The notes: a model not told the origin generated them from the sequence alone. Shown: positions 1-7,405, counted from the first letter of the stretch. The stretch is DNA of 41,794 bases from Palsa-739 sp035532535 (GCA_035532535.1 DATKQT010000010.1:1-41794); one strand, 5' to 3'. Translations and numbers: made by a program.

Positions 1-1
1 C

Positions 2-190
2 ATGATTGTACGGCTCTACACCACGCTCGCTCGAGGCGCAACTGGCCGAACGGATGACATCGAGATCGACATCTGGAACCCGCCGTCTGCATTGGACGAA
101 CTGGTGCCAGCCGTACTCCGACTGGACGTTGAGTTGCAGGCGCGCCTGCCGACCAACGGTTACGCGGTCCGGGTGAGCAAGTCCACGTGA
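2..190 (+). CDS. Unrecognised small protein, possibly 5'-truncated by window edge
   Basis: The open frame begins one base into the window, so the ATG at 2 may be internal and the true start may lie upstream. As seen it encodes 62 residues, mostly polar, with no membrane segment or motif I recognise. Its TGA stop (188-190) overlaps the GTG start of the next gene in a GTGA junction, so the two are probably translated together and may work together. Base composition is less GC-rich than the rest of the window, as in the following gene. I cannot assign a function. Confidence 0.5.
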   Translation: MIVRLYTTLARGATGRTDDIEIDIWNPPSALDELVPAVLRLDVELQARLPTNGYAVRVSKST

Positions 191-888
191 AAGACCAATA
201 CGTCGGCGACGTCAACGACTACTTGAAGTACGCGCTGCTCCGAGGGCTCACCCTCGCAGACGGCAACACCATGGTTGTTTGGATGCGCACGGCCGGTGAC
301 GGACGCGGCGATGGAGGCCGGATCGGGTATCTCAGCCAAGAGCGCTTCAGAGCCGTGGACCCGCCACTCTTCGATGATCTCGCGCGTCTAGTCGCAGACG
401 ATCGGCGAAGCCTCATGGCGGTTCGAAAGGCCGGCGTCCTTCCGCGAGCAAGCTACTGGGAGGACGAGCTGAGTGACAATGATCGCGCGCGACGCGAGTA
501 TTTTCGTAGCGCATTCGAGGCCGCGACTGAGTTTGACTTCATTTTCTTCGATCCCGATAACGGACTCGAAATCGCCAGCGTCGCAAGAGGCCGGAAAGGC
601 TCGTGCAAATACCTCTACCGGGATGAGCTCGCCACGGCATTCGGGAGCGGGAGTTCAGTCGTCTTCTACCAGCACTTTCCGCGCCGCGCTCGCATGCCGT
701 ATCTGCGCCAGATGGCCGACGTGCTGCTAACGGAGATCCAGTGCCCCGTGGTTCTCGTCCTCATGAGCAGTCACGTCGCGTACGTCGTCCTTCCGCACGC
801 TGAAGTGCGCTCCCGGGTTGAGTCGGCCATTCGAGACGTCACCTCCCGGGCGATGGCAATCGGCGCCGCGTTCGCAGAGTTCGCGTAG
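187..888 (+). CDS. Conserved hypothetical protein, 233 aa (MKDQYVGDxNDY-type)
   Basis: GTG start overlapping the upstream stop; 233 residues. The N-terminus MKDQYVGDVNDYLKY and a central segment FDFIFFDPDNGLEI followed by GRKGSCKYLY look strongly conserved. From memory they match a widespread uncharacterised bacterial family. The hydrophobic strand ending in DPDNG resembles the D/NPPY-like strand-4 region of class I SAM methyltransferases, but I see no clear glycine-rich SAM loop, so a catalytic role is a guess. No signal peptide or TM helix. Codon use is less GC3-biased than downstream genes (for example atttt and aaatac runs), which hints at recent acquisition. Family membership is fairly likely; function is unknown. 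Confidence 0.7.
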   Translation: MKDQYVGDVNDYLKYALLRGLTLADGNTMVVWMRTAGDGRGDGGRIGYLSQERFRAVDPPLFDDLARLVADDRRSLMAVRKAGVLPRASYWEDELSDNDRARREYFRSAFEAATEFDFIFFDPDNGLEIASVARGRKGSCKYLYRDELATAFGSGSSVVFYQHFPRRARMPYLRQMADVLLTEIQCPVVLVLMSSHVAYVVLPHAEVRSRVESAIRDVTSRAMAIGAAFAEFA

Positions 889-1068
889 TACCAACATCAA
901 GACGTTCGGGGGCTCAACGCCCTTGGCGGTGCTGTTGGGGTAAACGTCTCGTAGGCTTGGGGGATGGAGGCGTTTGGCCACTCCGGCTCGCGACTAACCA
1001 TGCGGGTCAGGAGCGTTTCGCCAACGCCTCTATAGTAGGACGCGGATCCGGCAGGCTCCGAGTTCCAC
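889..1068. other. Intergenic region, 180 bp, largest gap in the window
   Basis: No convincing gene lies here. It holds a TATAGT -10 candidate at 1031-1036 for the downstream two-component genes. It also holds a 7-bp inverted repeat (AGACGTT near 900-906 and AACGTCT near 943-949) enclosing a small GGGC/GCCC hairpin. That structure could act as a terminator for the upstream gene, but it has no T-run. The change from moderate to very high GC content happens within this gap. Confidence 0.5.
1031..1036 (+). promoter_or_regulatory. -10 element (TATAGT) upstream of response regulator
   Basis: TATAGT is a near-consensus -10 in a region otherwise very GC-rich. It would give a leader of about 25-30 nt before the GTG at 1069. 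No good -35 hexamer stands at 17 nt, so activation by a regulator, possibly by the response regulator itself, is conceivable. Confidence 0.5.
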
Positions 1069-1773
1069 GTGAAAACGCCGACGCCAGACGCCGCGACCAT
1101 CCTCCTTGTCGACGACGAGGACGCTGTGCAGAAGCTGCTGACGTATCCGCTCGAGCGGGACGGCTTCCGGGTCCTGCAGGCGCGGGACGGCGAGGAGGCG
1201 CTGCAGCGGTTCGGAACGGAGCGGGTCGACCTCGTCGTCCTCGACCTCATGCTCCCGAAGCTCGACGGGCTCGAGGTGTGCCGGCGGCTGCGCGCCCAGA
1301 GCACCGTGCCGATCATCATGCTCACGGCCCGCGACGACGAGCTGGACAAGGTGGTCGGGCTCGAGCTGGGGGCGGACGACTACATCACGAAGCCCTTTTC
1401 CATCCGCGAGTTCCGGAGCCGGGTCCGGGCGCTCCTCCGCCGGGCGGCGCTCGGCGGCCAGGCGGACGGCCGGGACGTCATCCGCGCCGACGGTGTCGTC
1501 CTCGACCTGGCGCGCCGGGTGGTGGAGGTGCGCGGAGCGCCGGTCGAGCTCACGTACGTCGAGTTCGAGCTGCTGCGAACGCTGGCCGCGCGCCCCGGCC
1601 GCGTCTTCAGCAGGCAGGCGCTGCTGGAGGCGTTGTGGGGCGACTACGCCTATCGGGAGCCGCGGACGATCGACGTCCACGTGCGGCATCTGCGCGAGAA
1701 GCTCGAGGTCGCTCCGCACGAGCCGGATCTCATTCAGACCGTGCGCGGCGTCGGCTACCGGCTGCGGGGCTGA
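1069..1773 (+). CDS. OmpR/PhoB-family response regulator
   Basis: 234 residues. The receiver domain spans about 10-125, with the acidic pocket in ILLVDDED, the phosphoacceptor D59 in VVLDLMLP, a conserved Thr in IIMLTARDDE and Lys in YITKPFS. A C-terminal winged-helix domain (about 135-232) carries the usual RxxLLEALWG and TIDVHVRHLREKLE recognition segments and ends VRGVGYRLRG, which is typical of OmpR/PhoB proteins. A GTG start is used. The histidine kinase gene starts 2 nt after its stop, so the two form a two-component system. The sensed signal is not evident from sequence, and no obvious target gene is attached. Confidence 0.93.
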   Translation: MKTPTPDAATILLVDDEDAVQKLLTYPLERDGFRVLQARDGEEALQRFGTERVDLVVLDLMLPKLDGLEVCRRLRAQSTVPIIMLTARDDELDKVVGLELGADDYITKPFSIREFRSRVRALLRRAALGGQADGRDVIRADGVVLDLARRVVEVRGAPVELTYVEFELLRTLAARPGRVFSRQALLEALWGDYAYREPRTIDVHVRHLREKLEVAPHEPDLIQTVRGVGYRLRG

Positions 1774-1775
1774 GC

Positions 1776-3194
1776 GTGCACCCGTTCCGTCACGTCGGAG
1801 CCCGGCTGAGCCTCGCACTCGCGCTGGTCGTCGCCGGGGCGCTCGCGGTTGTCTGGGTGGCGCTCGTCCCGACGCTCCAGCATCGCCTGGTGAACGGCCG
1901 CCTCGCCCTGCTCGCGCAGTCCGCGCGCCAGATCGAGCGCTCCGAGGCGGCCGCTCCCGATCAGGACTTCATCGACGACGCCGCGCGGACAGCGGATGCG
2001 AACCGCGCGGTGCTGTTCACGCCGGAGAGCTCGGGGGGCACGACGACGCTCCTCGTCCTCGCCGACTCCCGGCGGACGGGCTTCTCCCAGGACGTCACCA
2101 AGGATCCCGTCGCGCTCAGCGCGGCCGCGACCCTCACCCTCCAGCGCGCGACCGTGACGCGGAGCGGCGAGCCGTTCGCCGAGGTGGCCATCCCCGATCG
2201 CTATGGCGGCGTGATCTTGTATGCGGCCTCGCTGCGGGCGACGCTCGAGAACGTCGACCTCGTGCGGTCGCGGCTGATCTGGGCGGGCCTGATCGCGCTC
2301 GGGCTCGCCGTCCTTGTCGGCTGGGGCGCCGCATCGGCGTTCGCGCGGCGCATCCGGAGGCTCGAGCGCGCGGCCGACCGGATTGCCTCCGGCAACTTCG
2401 ACGAGCCCGTCGTCGACCTCGGGCGGGACGAGGTGGGAGAGCTCGCGGTCGCGTTCGACCGCATGCGCAGGCAGCTCGCCCAGCTCGACGACGCCCGCCG
2501 CGCCTTCATCGCGAACGCCTCACACGAGCTGCGCACGCCGATCTTCTCGGTCGGCGGCTTCCTCGAGCTCCTGCAGGAGGACGACCTCGATGCCGAGACC
2601 CGGGCCGAGTTCGTCGACGCGATGGCGGAGCAGATGGCTCGCCTGTCGAAGCTGGCCCTGGATCTCCTCGACCTCTCCCGGCTGGACGCCGGCGGCATGC
2701 GGATGGATCTCGAGCCGTTCTCGCTCGCCGACGTGGCGAACGATCTCGGGGAGGAGCTGGATGCGCTTGCCGCCCGGCGTGAGCACGGGCTCGCCGTCGT
2801 CTTCGACGAGCCGGGCGAGGTGCTCGGCGACCGAGACCGGGTGCTCCAGGTCGGACGGGCACTCGTGGACAACGCTCTTCTCCATACGCCGCCTGGCACC
2901 CATGTGCGCATCGTCGCCGCCGGCTCGACCCTCCGCGTGGAGGACGACGGCCCCGGGATTCCCGTCGAGCATCGCGACCAGGTCTTTGCGCGCTTCACGC
3001 GTCTGGATGGCTCGCGGGCGTCAGGGAGCGGTCTCGGCCTCGCCATCGCGCGCGAGCTGGCCGAGCGCATGGGCGGCGAGCTCCGCCTCGAGGTCGACTC
3101 CGACCGGACGGCGTTCGTCCTCGAGCTGCCGCCCGTTTCCACGGGGAATCGCTCCCAACTTCGTGACAATCGCCACGAAGATGCCGTGGGTTAG
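1776..3194 (+). CDS. Sensor histidine kinase with HAMP domain
   Basis: 472 residues from GTG 1776, two bases after the regulator stop. TM1 is about residues 10-33, followed by an extracytoplasmic sensor region of about 130 residues with no recognisable fold. TM2 is about 167-189, then a HAMP linker, then the dimerisation box NASHELRTPI with the phospho-accepting H250. The ATPase domain shows an N-box (LVDNALLHTP), a G1 box (VEDDGPGIP) and a G2 box (GSGLGLAIARELAE). All catalytic boxes are intact. It should autophosphorylate and pass phosphate to D59 of the adjacent regulator. The frame is open far upstream, but the earlier part is a shadow of the regulator gene. Confidence 0.92.
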   Translation: MHPFRHVGARLSLALALVVAGALAVVWVALVPTLQHRLVNGRLALLAQSARQIERSEAAAPDQDFIDDAARTADANRAVLFTPESSGGTTTLLVLADSRRTGFSQDVTKDPVALSAAATLTLQRATVTRSGEPFAEVAIPDRYGGVILYAASLRATLENVDLVRSRLIWAGLIALGLAVLVGWGAASAFARRIRRLERAADRIASGNFDEPVVDLGRDEVGELAVAFDRMRRQLAQLDDARRAFIANASHELRTPIFSVGGFLELLQEDDLDAETRAEFVDAMAEQMARLSKLALDLLDLSRLDAGGMRMDLEPFSLADVANDLGEELDALAARREHGLAVVFDEPGEVLGDRDRVLQVGRALVDNALLHTPPGTHVRIVAAGSTLRVEDDGPGIPVEHRDQVFARFTRLDGSRASGSGLGLAIARELAERMGGELRLEVDSDRTAFVLELPPVSTGNRSQLRDNRHEDAVG

Positions 3195-3199
3195 GCCAC

Positions 3200-3223
3200 T
3201 CTTCCTGCGGGAAGGAGCCTTTT
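3200..3223 (+). terminator. Weak intrinsic terminator after the two-component genes
   Basis: A 6-bp stem (TCTTCC, loop TGCG, GGAAGG with one G-T pair) lies a few bases after the kinase stop. It is followed, after 4 nt, by a TTTT run. Short, but in the right place to separate the kinase from the stress-type promoter downstream. Confidence 0.45.
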
Positions 3224-3261
3224 CAGACGAGCACGTGGCGCGATGGTGTAGAAATCGGCGG

Positions 3262-3285
3262 GTTTAGACCTCCGAATCTGGGGAA
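3262..3285 (+). promoter_or_regulatory. Sigma-B-like promoter (GTTT-N14-GGGGAA)
   Basis: GTTT at 3262-3265 and GGGGAA at 3280-3285 are separated by 14 nt, close to the general-stress sigma consensus GTTT-N13-15-GGGTAT known from Gram-positive bacteria. It lies 20 nt before an RsbW-like gene, a class of gene that in other bacteria is often transcribed by the sigma factor it controls. The -10 half matches 4 of 6 bases. Confidence 0.45.
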
Positions 3286-3304
3286 AACGATCAGAGGCAG
3301 CGGA

Positions 3305-3757
3305 ATGGAGCTCCTCCAGGACATGACCGGAGTCGAGAGCGCCGAGGGCGTGCGGGCGGTGCGTTTGCGCATTCCCGCGAAGCCGGAGTACATCGCGCTC
3401 GGCCGGCTCGCCCTGACGGGCCTCGCGCAGGCGCGTGCGCTCGACTCCGACACGATCGCCGACCTCAAGCTCGCACTCACCGAGGCGGTGTCGAACTCCG
3501 TGCGGCACGCGTACGGGACACCGGGCGAGGGGCAGGTCGACATTCGCTACGAGCTCGGCCCGGACAGAATCTGCATCGACGTCGTCGACGACGGCGCCGG
3601 ATTCGATCCCGACGAGACGCCGTCCTTCGACGGCCACGAGCTCTCGGAGGGCGGGCTCGGGATCGCGATCATCCGGACGATTGCGGACGACGTCGAGATC
3701 GAGTCTCGCCCGGGCGTTCGCGGCTCGCGGCTGCGTTTCGTCAAGAAGCTCACCTGA
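3305..3757 (+). CDS. RsbW-like ATP-binding protein / anti-sigma serine kinase
   Basis: 150 residues forming a single HATPase_c_2-type GHKL domain. There is an N-box with conserved Asn in LALTEAVSNSVRHAY, a G1 box in VVDDGAGFDPDE, and a glycine-rich lid GGLGIAIIRTIADDVEI. There is no dimerisation or sensor domain, so it is not a histidine kinase. Proteins of this size and shape are usually anti-sigma factors or serine kinases of partner-switching modules (RsbW, SpoIIAB, BtrW). No sigma factor or STAS antagonist is adjacent, so its partner is unknown. A sigma-B-like promoter precedes it, and the downstream GT20 gene overlaps its stop codon. Together these suggest an osmotic or general stress operon. 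Confidence 0.85.
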   Translation: MELLQDMTGVESAEGVRAVRLRIPAKPEYIALGRLALTGLAQARALDSDTIADLKLALTEAVSNSVRHAYGTPGEGQVDIRYELGPDRICIDVVDDGAGFDPDETPSFDGHELSEGGLGIAIIRTIADDVEIESRPGVRGSRLRFVKKLT

Positions 3758-5136
3758 GTCGGCGCAGGCTCATCGTCGTCTCGAACCGCGGTCCCGTGTC
3801 GTACGGGCGCGATGCGGGAGGAGAGCGAACGGTCAGTCGCGGCGGCGGGGGACTGGCAACGGCCCTCCGTGGGCTCGTCGAGCAGCACGACGTGACGTGG
3901 ATCGCGAATGCGATGACGGACGAGGATCGCCTGGTGGCGGGCAAGCAGCAGCGCGGCACGATCCTGCTCGCACAGGATCCGCTCGTGTACGACCGCTTTT
4001 ACAACGTCGCCGCGAATCCGATGCTGTGGTTCATCCAGCACATGCTCTGGAACCTCGCGTTCACGCCTGACTTCGACCACGACGCCTGGACGAGCTACGC
4101 GTCTGTCAACGGGAAGATGGCACAGGCGGTGATCGACGAGCTCGACCGCGATCCTGACGCGCTCGTCCTCTTCCAGGACTACCACCTCTATCTCGCGCCG
4201 GCGATTGTTCGCCGCGAACGGCCCGACGTGCTCATGTCGCACTTCGTGCACATCCCCTGGCCGGAGACGGATGCGTGGTCGGTGCTGCCGCCCGAGATTC
4301 GGCGCGATGTCTTCGCGGGGCTGCTTGCGAATGATGTCGTCGGGTTCCACACGGATCGCTGGCGCCGCAACTTCCTGCGCGGCTGCGTCGATGCGCTCGG
4401 CGCGAGCGTCGATGGCGACGTCGTGTCGCACGACGGGCGGCGCACACACGTGACGAGCCATCCGATCGGCATCGACCCGGACGAGTTCGACGCGCTCGCA
4501 ACCGGAGACGACGTGCTCGAGTGCGAGCGCGAGATCGTGGCGTCGCGGCCTGAGCTCCTCGTCCTGCGTGTCGACCGCACGGATCCGTCCAAGAACATCG
4601 TCCGCGGGTTTCGTGCATTCGGGCTCATGCTCGAGCGGCATCCAGAGCTGCGTGGACGCGTGCGCATGCTCGTGCTGCTCGACCCATCGCGGCAGGACAT
4701 TCCCGAGTACGCCGACTACGTCGCCGCGGTCGAGCGCGAGGCGCGCGCGCTCGGCGACTCGGTCGACCTGCGCGTCGACGACGACTTCGCACGCTCGGTC
4801 GCTGCGTACAAGCAGTACGACGTTCTGCTCGTGAACGCCGTCTTCGACGGGCTGAATCTCGTGTCGAAGGAGGCGCCGTACGTGAACACGCGCGACGGCG
4901 TGCTTGTCCTGTCCGAGAACGCCGGCTCGCACGAGGAGCTGAGCGAGTGGGCGCTGAGCGTGAACCCGTTCGACGTCTCCGAGCAGGCGGACGCGATCTA
5001 CGCGGGGCTGACGATGGACCCCGCGGAGAAGCGCCGGCGGCTCGAGGGGATCCGGTCGCACGTGCGCGAGCACGACCTCGCCGAGTGGGGCGCCGCGCAG
5101 CTGGCCGATCTCGACCGCGTACGATCACCGTCGTGA
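3754..5136 (+). CDS. GT20 glycosyltransferase, trehalose-6-phosphate-synthase-like (probable CTG start)
   Basis: GT20 enzymes transfer glucose from a nucleotide sugar to a phosphorylated acceptor. Conserved elements are present: the N-terminal donor loop LIVVSNRGPVSYG followed by RGGGGLA, DYHLYLAP, HFVHIPWP, GFHT, HPIGID, the R...K pair in VDRTDPSKN, and DGLNLVSKE with the conserved Glu. The first ATG/GTG in frame is at 3796, but that would delete the essential donor loop, which is encoded from 3772. CTG at 3754 overlaps the TGA of the upstream gene and restores the loop, so I annotate 460 residues from there. The segment between the R...K motif and DGLNL is shorter than in OtsA, so glucosylglycerol phosphate or another product is possible. 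Its GTGA junction continues into moaC. Confidence 0.82.
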   Translation: MSRRRLIVVSNRGPVSYGRDAGGERTVSRGGGGLATALRGLVEQHDVTWIANAMTDEDRLVAGKQQRGTILLAQDPLVYDRFYNVAANPMLWFIQHMLWNLAFTPDFDHDAWTSYASVNGKMAQAVIDELDRDPDALVLFQDYHLYLAPAIVRRERPDVLMSHFVHIPWPETDAWSVLPPEIRRDVFAGLLANDVVGFHTDRWRRNFLRGCVDALGASVDGDVVSHDGRRTHVTSHPIGIDPDEFDALATGDDVLECEREIVASRPELLVLRVDRTDPSKNIVRGFRAFGLMLERHPELRGRVRMLVLLDPSRQDIPEYADYVAAVEREARALGDSVDLRVDDDFARSVAAYKQYDVLLVNAVFDGLNLVSKEAPYVNTRDGVLVLSENAGSHEELSEWALSVNPFDVSEQADAIYAGLTMDPAEKRRRLEGIRSHVREHDLAEWGAAQLADLDRVRSPS

Positions 5137-5579
5137 ACGAGCTGTCGCACGTGGACGAGAGTGGCGACGTCCGGATGGTGGACGTGGGCGGCAAGCCGCT
5201 CTCGCGCCGCCGTGCCGTCGCCTGCGCGGAGGTGCGGATGGCACCCGCAACGGCTCGGCGCCTGCGCGAGCTGCCGAAGGGGGACGCGCTGACGACGGCG
5301 CAGTTGGCCGGGATCATGGCCGCAAAGCGGACGAGTGAGCTCATCCCGCTCTGCCATCCGCTCCCGCTCACGCACGTCGAGGTGACGCTCGAGGTCGGCG
5401 AGGCTTCCGTCCAGATCCTCGCGTCGGCCGAGACGACCGCGCAGACGGGCGTGGAGATGGAGGCGCTCACCGCGGCGACGGTGGCGGCGCTCACCGTCTA
5501 CGACATGGCGAAGGCGATCGACAAGGAGATGGCGATCAGCGACGTTCGTCTCGTCGAGAAGACGAAGGAGGACGTCTGA
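5133..5579 (+). CDS. moaC: Cyclic pyranopterin monophosphate synthase MoaC
   Basis: 148 residues from a GTG overlapping the upstream stop. MoaC converts the GTP-derived cyclic dihydro intermediate made by MoaA to cyclic pyranopterin monophosphate, the first pterin of molybdenum cofactor synthesis. Visible hallmarks are VDVGGKPLSRRRAVA near the N-terminus, LIPLCHPLPLTHVEV (about 71-85), TGVEMEALTA (about 105-114) and DMAKAIDKEM (about 124-133), with the catalytic Lys near 131. Full length for the family. The next gene, mog, overlaps its stop, so both cofactor genes are co-translated. The xanthine dehydrogenase genes 15 kb downstream are plausible clients. moaA and moaE are not in this window. 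Confidence 0.95.
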   Translation: MNELSHVDESGDVRMVDVGGKPLSRRRAVACAEVRMAPATARRLRELPKGDALTTAQLAGIMAAKRTSELIPLCHPLPLTHVEVTLEVGEASVQILASAETTAQTGVEMEALTAATVAALTVYDMAKAIDKEMAISDVRLVEKTKEDV

Positions 5580-6055
5580 AGGCTGCGGTGCTTACCGTCT
5601 CCGACCGCGTCTCGCGCGGCGAGGCGGAGGACGCGAGCGGCGCCGCACTCGAAGAGCTGCTGCGCGGCGACGGCTACGAGGTCGAGCGTCGCGTCGTCCT
5701 GGACGAGCGCGAGGAGATCGCCGCTGCGTTGCGCGCGCTCGCCGGCTCGGCCGCGCTCGTGCTCACGACGGGCGGCACGGGTCTCGCTCCACGCGACGTG
5801 ACGCCGGAGGCGACACGTGACGTACTCGACCGGGAGGCGCCGGGAATCGTGGAGGCGCTCCGTGCGGACTCCCGGGCGAAGACGCCGCACGGCCTGCTCT
5901 CGCGCGGCGTTGCCGGGATCGTGGGACGAACACTCGTCGTGAATCTCCCGGGGTCGCCCGGCGGCTGTCGCGACGGCTTCGCCGTGCTCCGCCCTGCGCT
6001 CGACCACGCACTGCGGTTGCTCGCCGACGAGGCTACGGTGCACCGCCAGACGTGA
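5576..6055 (+). CDS. mog: Molybdopterin adenylyltransferase MogA/MoaB family (probable CTG start)
   Basis: 159 residues if started at CTG 5576, which overlaps the moaC stop (CTGA). AAGGAGG lies 4 nt before that CTG, whereas the first standard start (GTG 5588) has no Shine-Dalgarno at a useful distance and would remove KAAV from the first beta strand KAAVLTVSDR. Family hallmarks: VSDRVSRGE, VLTTGGTGLAPRDVTPEAT (about 62-80) and a C-terminal NLPGSPGG loop that binds the pterin phosphate. The enzyme adenylates molybdopterin before molybdate insertion. It could be the MoaB-type equivalent used by bacteria without a fused MogA. It is followed by ubiA through a GTGA overlap. Confidence 0.88.
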   Translation: MKAAVLTVSDRVSRGEAEDASGAALEELLRGDGYEVERRVVLDEREEIAAALRALAGSAALVLTTGGTGLAPRDVTPEATRDVLDREAPGIVEALRADSRAKTPHGLLSRGVAGIVGRTLVVNLPGSPGGCRDGFAVLRPALDHALRLLADEATVHRQT

Positions 6056-6912
6056 CGGTCGCCACGCCCCTCCCTGCGCGCTTCGCGCGCCTCGTGAAGA
6101 TCGAGCACACGATCTTCGCGCTCCCGTTCGCCTACGTCGGTGCGTTCCTCGCCGTGCACGGCACGCCGGCTGCGCACGACCTCGTCTGGATCACGCTTGC
6201 GATGGTCGGCGCACGGTCGCTCGCGATGGCGCTCAACCGCCTCATCGACGCGGGCATCGACGCCCGCAATCCCCGCACCGCCGGCCGCGAACTGCCGAGC
6301 GGCCAACTCTCGGTCGTGCAGGTCGTCCTCTTCTGCGCTGCGTCGCTCGCGCTCTTCCTCGTTGCGGTGTGGCAGCTCGCGCCGAAGACGCACTACCTCT
6401 GGCCGATCCCCGTCGCCGGCTTCGTGATCTATCCGTATCTCAAGCGCGTGACGTGGCTCTGCCACTTCTGGCTCGGTGCCGTTGACGGGCTCGCACCGGT
6501 GGGGGCGTGGGTCGCGATCACGAACCACTTGCCCTGGCAGGCGTGGATGCTCGGCGCGGCAGTCGCGCTATGGGTGGCCGGATTCGACTGTTTCTACGCG
6601 CTCTTCGACGTGGACGTCGATCGGGAGCAGCGCCTGCACTCGATCGCGACGCGGTTCGGCGTGCGCGGCGCATTCGCCGGAGCGCGCATCTCGCACGTCG
6701 CCACCATCGCATGCCTCGTCGCAGCCGGCCTCGGGCTGCCGGTTGGCGCGCTCTACTGGATCGGCGTCGCAGCGGTGGCAGCGCTGCTCGTGTACGAGCA
6801 CATGCTCGTCCGGCCCGGCGACCTGCGCCGGCTCGATGCGGCGTTCTTCACCATGAACGGCGTCATCAGCGTCGTCTTCGCGGCGTTCGTGATCCTCGAC
6901 GCGGCTACGTGA
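6052..6912 (+). CDS. UbiA-family membrane prenyltransferase
   Basis: 286 residues, strongly hydrophobic, with about eight or nine TM helices. Both Asp-rich prenyl-diphosphate sites of the UbiA superfamily are visible: NRLIDAGIDARNPRT at about 62-76 and DVDVDREQRLHS in the second half. It resembles the 4-hydroxybenzoate/futalosine-pathway branch more than heme O synthase or MenA, so a role in menaquinone side-chain attachment is likely. The aromatic acceptor cannot be fixed from sequence. GTG start within the mog stop region. The gene ends in an 8-bp tail-to-tail overlap with the OsmC-like gene on the other strand. Confidence 0.85.
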   Translation: MTVATPLPARFARLVKIEHTIFALPFAYVGAFLAVHGTPAAHDLVWITLAMVGARSLAMALNRLIDAGIDARNPRTAGRELPSGQLSVVQVVLFCAASLALFLVAVWQLAPKTHYLWPIPVAGFVIYPYLKRVTWLCHFWLGAVDGLAPVGAWVAITNHLPWQAWMLGAAVALWVAGFDCFYALFDVDVDREQRLHSIATRFGVRGAFAGARISHVATIACLVAAGLGLPVGALYWIGVAAVAALLVYEHMLVRPGDLRRLDAAFFTMNGVISVVFAAFVILDAAT

Positions 6913-7387
6913 CGTCGATGTGCGGCGGCTGCTGGATGGTGCGCAGCACGACGCAGTAGCGCAGCGTCTTCTCGATCAGCTCGTCGCGCCGGCCGCCTGC
7001 GCCTTCGACGTCGAAGCGGAGCGCGATGCGGTCGAACCCGACGGGGACTTCCCGGTCGATCCCGAGCGTGCCGCGCAGGTCGAGCTCGCCCGTCGCGATC
7101 ACCTCGATCTTCGTCGTGGCGATGCCGGAGGAGGCCGCGACCATCTGGCAGGTCACCTGTGCGCACGCAGCGAGCGCGCCGAGCAGCAGGTCGCCCGAGC
7201 AGGGCGCGGTGCCCTCGCCGCCGACGCCGGCGTGCGCCTGGGCGGCATACGCGGCTCGGCCGATGTCGACGGAGCACGCGGCAGCGCCTGCCGTCTCGCT
7301 TCCCCGGGCGCTGAGCGTGATGCGGGCCTCGTCCGGCTCGGCGCGGTAACGCTCCTTCAGTGGCCGCTGGGCTTCGCGGAGATCCAC
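6905..7387 (-). CDS. OsmC/Ohr-family protein
   Basis: 160 residues on the minus strand, GTG start at 7387. The OsmC fold is suggested by CSGDLLLGALAACAQVTC, where the conserved peroxidatic Cys is probably C75, and by a second conserved Cys (C144) in LRYCVVLRTIQQPP. Members reduce organic hydroperoxides or thiol-bound substrates with a Cys pair. C63 and C80 are extra. The start is fed by a -10 element (TAGTGT) 6 nt upstream that overlaps the -10 of the divergent ccmA gene. An oxidative-stress role is reasonable; the physiological substrate is unknown. Confidence 0.85.
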   Translation of the reverse strand: MDLREAQRPLKERYRAEPDEARITLSARGSETAGAAACSVDIGRAAYAAQAHAGVGGEGTAPCSGDLLLGALAACAQVTCQMVAASSGIATTKIEVIATGELDLRGTLGIDREVPVGFDRIALRFDVEGAGGRRDELIEKTLRYCVVLRTIQQPPHIDVT

Positions 7388-7392
7388 GCGCC

Positions 7393-7399
7393 TACACTA
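7393..7399. promoter_or_regulatory. Overlapping divergent -10 elements (TACACTA) for ccmA and osmC-like gene
   Basis: On the plus strand TACACT (7393-7398) ends 7 nt before the ccmA ATG. On the minus strand TAGTGT (7399-7394) ends 6 nt before the osmC-like GTG. The two TANNNT hexamers occupy nearly the same bases. The positions imply leaderless transcripts in both directions and mutual exclusion of RNA polymerase. Confidence 0.65.
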
Positions 7400-7405
7400 G
7401 CCCGC

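Noticed and set aside
957..1775. N-terminal extension of the histidine kinase frame
   Set aside because: This part is out of frame with the response regulator and is Arg/Pro/Gly-rich shadow sequence. The kinase begins at GTG 1776 just after the regulator stop.
3796..5136. GT20 gene starting at GTG 3796
   Set aside because: This start removes the conserved donor-binding segment LIVVSNRGP encoded at 3772-3795 and has no ribosome-binding site.
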